From positions 1-8,996 of the forward strand of contig RDXT01000567.1 of NCBI GenBank assembly GCA_004292985.1: a stretch of 8,996 nucleotides of DNA. The letters are read 5' to 3'. The stretch comes from Bacteroidota bacterium (GTDB lineage: Bacteria; Bacteroidota; Bacteroidia; J057). Shown one piece after another: positions 6,610-8,996 of this stretch (the stretch's first letter is position 1; the number at the start of each line of letters is the position of its first letter). The notes below the pieces were generated by a model. That model did not search any database, had not been told where the DNA came from, and saw only the letters and a list, made by a program, of their open reading frames with translations. The translations under genes and the position numbers were made by a program.

Positions 6610-7523
6610 TGGAGGCCTATCACATACCTGTGTTGCTCAGGCAGTCTGTGGATCTGCTGGGTATTCGTCCTGAGGGGATATATGCTGATGTAACATTTGG
6701 AGGGGGTGGGCACACGCGGGAGATTCTTTCGCGGCTGGGGCCTGCAGGCAGAGGGGTCGCTTTCGACCGTGACCCTGATGCGCGGCAAAATCTGCCGGCA
6801 GATGATCGTCTGATCTTCGTGCCGCTGGATTTTAAGTTCATTGAACATGCACTCAGGGAGCACAATCTCCTTCCGCTCGACGGCATTCTGGCTGATCTGG
6901 GAGTTTCTTCCCACCAGTTCGATACGCCGGACCGGGGCTTCAGCTTTCGCTTCGAAGCTCCCCTCGACATGCGGATGAACCCGCTCGAAGGAGAGACGGC
7001 AGCCGACCTGCTGCGCGAAGCCGAACCGGAGACACTGATCCGGATTTTTCGCGACTACGGCGAGCTTGACAATGCCCGGCGGGTGGTTTCGGAACTGGTT
7101 CGCGCGCGTGAGCACACACCCATACGCACGACCCGCGATCTGGAACTCGCAGTTCGCTCCTGCCTGCCGCCCAGAGGCCAGTCCAAGTACCTCGCGCAGC
7201 TCTATCAGGCACTCCGGATCGTGGTCAACCACGAACTCGAAGCGCTCGAAACCCTGCTCGAAGCTGCGCCCCGCCTGCTGAAGCCCGGAGGCGTTTTGTC
7301 AGTGATCGCCTATCATTCGCTCGAAGATCGCCTGGTAAAACACTTTCTCCGCAGCGGCAACCGCGAAGACGTGCTCGAAAAAGATTTCTACGGAAATCCC
7401 CTCAGCCCCTGGGAACTGATTACCCGCAAGGCCATTCAGCCTTCCGATGCTGAGATAGAAGTGAATCCCCGCGCCCGAAGCGCCCGGCTCAGAGCCGCAA
7501 AGCTCAAAGGCCCGAATACCTGA
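6609..7523 (+). CDS. rsmH: 16S rRNA (cytosine(1402)-N(4))-methyltransferase RsmH
   Basis: The 304-residue protein is a full-length RsmH/MraW, which uses S-adenosylmethionine to methylate N4 of C1402 in the 16S rRNA decoding centre. It opens with HIPVLL (5-10). The SAM-binding loop is ADVTFGGGGHT (26-36), followed by the acidic AFDRDP (51-56) and DGILADLGVSS (91-101). The family's helical insert begins near GFSFRFEAPLDMRMNP (110-125). Next come QALRIVVNHEL (200-210), the motif AYHSLEDR (234-241) and the C-terminal NPRARSARLRAAK (286-298). All signature motifs look intact. It is the second gene of the dcw operon, starting within the mraZ stop codon. In E. coli extra MraW counteracts MraZ toxicity, so coupled expression may be functional. 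Confidence 0.97.
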   Translation: MEAYHIPVLLRQSVDLLGIRPEGIYADVTFGGGGHTREILSRLGPAGRGVAFDRDPDARQNLPADDRLIFVPLDFKFIEHALREHNLLPLDGILADLGVSSHQFDTPDRGFSFRFEAPLDMRMNPLEGETAADLLREAEPETLIRIFRDYGELDNARRVVSELVRAREHTPIRTTRDLELAVRSCLPPRGQSKYLAQLYQALRIVVNHELEALETLLEAAPRLLKPGGVLSVIAYHSLEDRLVKHFLRSGNREDVLEKDFYGNPLSPWELITRKAIQPSDAEIEVNPRARSARLRAAKLKGPNT

Positions 7524-7573
7524 AGATAAAAACTGAAGTAAACCGACATAGCCACACTTACAAGACGCCGTTT

Positions 7574-8110
7574 ATGTCCATTCGCATGATCAACCGGACC
7601 CGGCTTAACCAGGCCAGGAACACCGGAGAAAAGAAAGCCGGAGCCTTTGCAGGAGTTGCTGCTGCGGCGGGCAAGGGCCTGTCTGCCAGAAAGGTGGACG
7701 AATACCTGCGTTTTTCTGCTTTTCTGGTGCTGATCGGCATGGTGTATATCTGGAATTCTTACCAGGCTGAGCAGCAGGTCAAAGAGTTTGAGCGATACAA
7801 GCGCGAAGTGAAGACGCTCAAGTCGCATTATATGCTCAAGGAAGCTACCCTGAGTGCCGGTACCCGCTACTCCGAAATCGAGGCGATCGCCGATTCGCTG
7901 GGCCTCAGCCTTTCTTCGGAACCTGCCTACCAGCTTGTCAAAGGCCAGACTGTGCCTCAAAGCCGCCTGGACAAGGTCGAAATCCTGCCCGGTCTTCGCT
8001 TTGAAACCATCGCACCCGCTGATACCCAGCCTTCTGCCGATACGCTTCCTCCCGCAGATACCCTCCGCTACATCACTTCGACTCCTGTCGTAACCCCCAC
8101 CAAGCCATGA
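7574..8110 (+). CDS. ftsL: FtsL-like cell division protein
   Basis: The 178-residue bitopic protein has a basic cytoplasmic N-terminus (about 1-45), one transmembrane helix (about 46-62, FSAFLVLIGMVYIW) and a charged alpha-helical, probably coiled-coil stretch (about 63-92), followed by a tail. The topology and the position between rsmH and a class B PBP fit the FtsL-like family of Bacteroidota. FtsL joins FtsQ and FtsB to activate septal peptidoglycan synthesis. Sequence identity to classical FtsL is low, so the call depends on topology and gene order. The C-terminal tail (148-165) carries a threefold ADT repeat rich in proline and serine. The start at 7574 follows a 50-bp gap after rsmH without a clear Shine-Dalgarno sequence; M5 (7586) is an alternative. 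The stop overlaps the next gene by 4 nt (ATGA). Confidence 0.85.
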   Translation: MSIRMINRTRLNQARNTGEKKAGAFAGVAAAAGKGLSARKVDEYLRFSAFLVLIGMVYIWNSYQAEQQVKEFERYKREVKTLKSHYMLKEATLSAGTRYSEIEAIADSLGLSLSSEPAYQLVKGQTVPQSRLDKVEILPGLRFETIAPADTQPSADTLPPADTLRYITSTPVVTPTKP

Positions 8111-8996
8111 AACAGCGCGTAGTCAGCCGGGTTTCGGATCAGATTCTTCGCAGGGTGTACATTTTGTTCGCCCTGTTCGTCATATTTGCCACGGTCATCG
8201 TACTCCGCGTGGCCGCACTTCAGCTCAACCGCAGCGAATGGCAGCAGGAGGAGATGAAGGAGCAGATTTTCTTTAAAAAACTGGTCGCCGACCGGGGAAA
8301 TATCCTCTCCGAAGATGGCGAAATCCTGGCCACCAGCCTGCCTTTTTACAAGATCGCCCTCGACCCTACGGTCATAGATACCAGCCGCTGGGAAAACTTC
8401 AGAGACTCTCTCTATGTGCTTTCGCTGAATATGGCCCTCGAATTTGACGAGCCGGATGCCCGCGATACGCTCAGGGTATATAATGCCGTTCGCGAAGCCC
8501 TGGCCAAAGGTGACCGTCACGTATATCTCACCCGCAAAAAGCTCAATTTCAAGCAGTTGGAAGCAGCCAAAACCTGGCCCATCCTCAACCGCGGACGGGT
8601 AGAAGGCGGTGTGGTGATCGAAAAATTCAACAATGAGCGTTTTTACCCGATGGGAGATCTGGCCCGCATTACCCTGGGTCGCCTGATTGATGATACCCTC
8701 GCCCAGCGCGGAATCGAGTTTTCCTTCGATGCCAACCTCAAAGGGCGCGACGGCTACGTGCTGGCCCAGAAAGTGGTGGGCGATTCCTGGGTGCCTGTGA
8801 ATGGGTTCGGTGAAGAAGCTTCTATGGACGGACTCGACATCGTAACAACCATAGACGTTGATATTCAGGACATTGTAGAACAGGCGCTTAAAGAAGGTGT
8901 CGAAAAAAACATGGCGCAGTTTGGTACTGCCATTCTGATGGAGGTCGCTACCGGCGAGGTAAAAGCCATTGCCAACTACCCCGAAGCCTATAACTA
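8107..8996 (+). CDS. ftsI: Class B penicillin-binding protein, FtsI type (partial, runs off right edge)
   Basis: The frame starts at the ATG overlapping the FtsL-like stop (ATGA) and stays open for 296 codons to the window end. A short cytoplasmic tail precedes a transmembrane helix (about 17-38). The PBP dimerisation (pedestal) domain follows, with the signature ADRGNILSEDGEILATS (61-77), then RFYPMGDLARITLGRL (178-193) and RGIEFSFDANLKGRDG (201-216). The beginning of the transpeptidase domain is seen in DGLDIVTTIDVDIQ (241-254) and GTAILMEVATGEVKAIANYP (273-292). The catalytic SxxK, SxN and KTG motifs lie beyond the window, so activity cannot be confirmed. It is the expected septal transpeptidase that cross-links peptidoglycan with FtsW and FtsL. 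The position directly after the FtsL-like gene supports FtsI over other class B PBPs. Confidence 0.93.
   Translation, partial: MKQRVVSRVSDQILRRVYILFALFVIFATVIVLRVAALQLNRSEWQQEEMKEQIFFKKLVADRGNILSEDGEILATSLPFYKIALDPTVIDTSRWENFRDSLYVLSLNMALEFDEPDARDTLRVYNAVREALAKGDRHVYLTRKKLNFKQLEAAKTWPILNRGRVEGGVVIEKFNNERFYPMGDLARITLGRLIDDTLAQRGIEFSFDANLKGRDGYVLAQKVVGDSWVPVNGFGEEASMDGLDIVTTIDVDIQDIVEQALKEGVEKNMAQFGTAILMEVATGEVKAIANYPEAYN

Noticed and set aside
6516..7232. Minus-strand open frame of 238 codons over mraZ/rsmH
   Set aside because: It is antisense to rsmH, which carries all its signature motifs.
1..8996. Mobile element, defence system or CRISPR array
   Set aside because: No transposase, integrase, nuclease or toxin-antitoxin motif, no tandem spacer-repeat pattern and no terminal repeats were seen; the gene content is core dcw plus a signalling gene and a secreted-protein gene.

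Overview
The window looks like chromosomal DNA from a member of the Bacteroidota. The evidence is a secreted protein with a type IX secretion (T9SS) type A C-terminal sorting domain, a propeller/Y_Y_Y-type hybrid sensor kinase, a Bacteroidota-style FtsL-like protein, starts without clear Shine-Dalgarno sequences, and a good match to the Bacteroidota promoter (TTTG, about 20 nt, TAnnTTTG). The fairly GC-rich coding DNA with very AT-rich spacers would suit a Saprospiria/Lewinella-like lineage, but that placement is a guess.

Layout: two divergent transcription units flank a gene-free spacer of about 530 bp (5613-6141). Leftward on the minus strand are a T9SS-sorted secreted protein (5612 to 3948), a 137-bp gap with a strong interrupted palindrome, and a very large hybrid histidine kinase (from 3810 and running off the left edge). 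The kinase has a signal peptide, a long periplasmic beta-propeller sensor, a Y_Y_Y domain, one transmembrane helix, HisKA, HATPase and two receiver domains, the second cut by the window edge. Rightward on the plus strand is the beginning of the division and cell wall (dcw) cluster: mraZ (6142-6609), rsmH/mraW (6609-7523), an FtsL-like bitopic protein (7574-8110) and the first 296 codons of a class B penicillin-binding protein of the FtsI type (8107 to the right edge). The first two genes overlap by 1 nt and the last two by 4 nt, as expected for a translationally coupled operon.

How the genes work together: MraZ is the cluster's DNA-binding regulator, RsmH methylates 16S rRNA, and FtsL and FtsI belong to the septal peptidoglycan machinery. 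Upstream of mraZ are three direct GTGGG repeats at an exact 10-bp period, the expected MraZ operator. The most interesting point is a second cluster of such boxes about 180 bp further upstream, in opposite orientation and sharing a nearly identical core of about 20 bp. It faces the divergent secreted-protein gene and could support DNA looping or divergent control. No RNA gene, CRISPR array, insertion sequence or phage gene is visible. Apart from the operator arrangement, the window reads as ordinary core genome plus a signalling/surface-protein pair.
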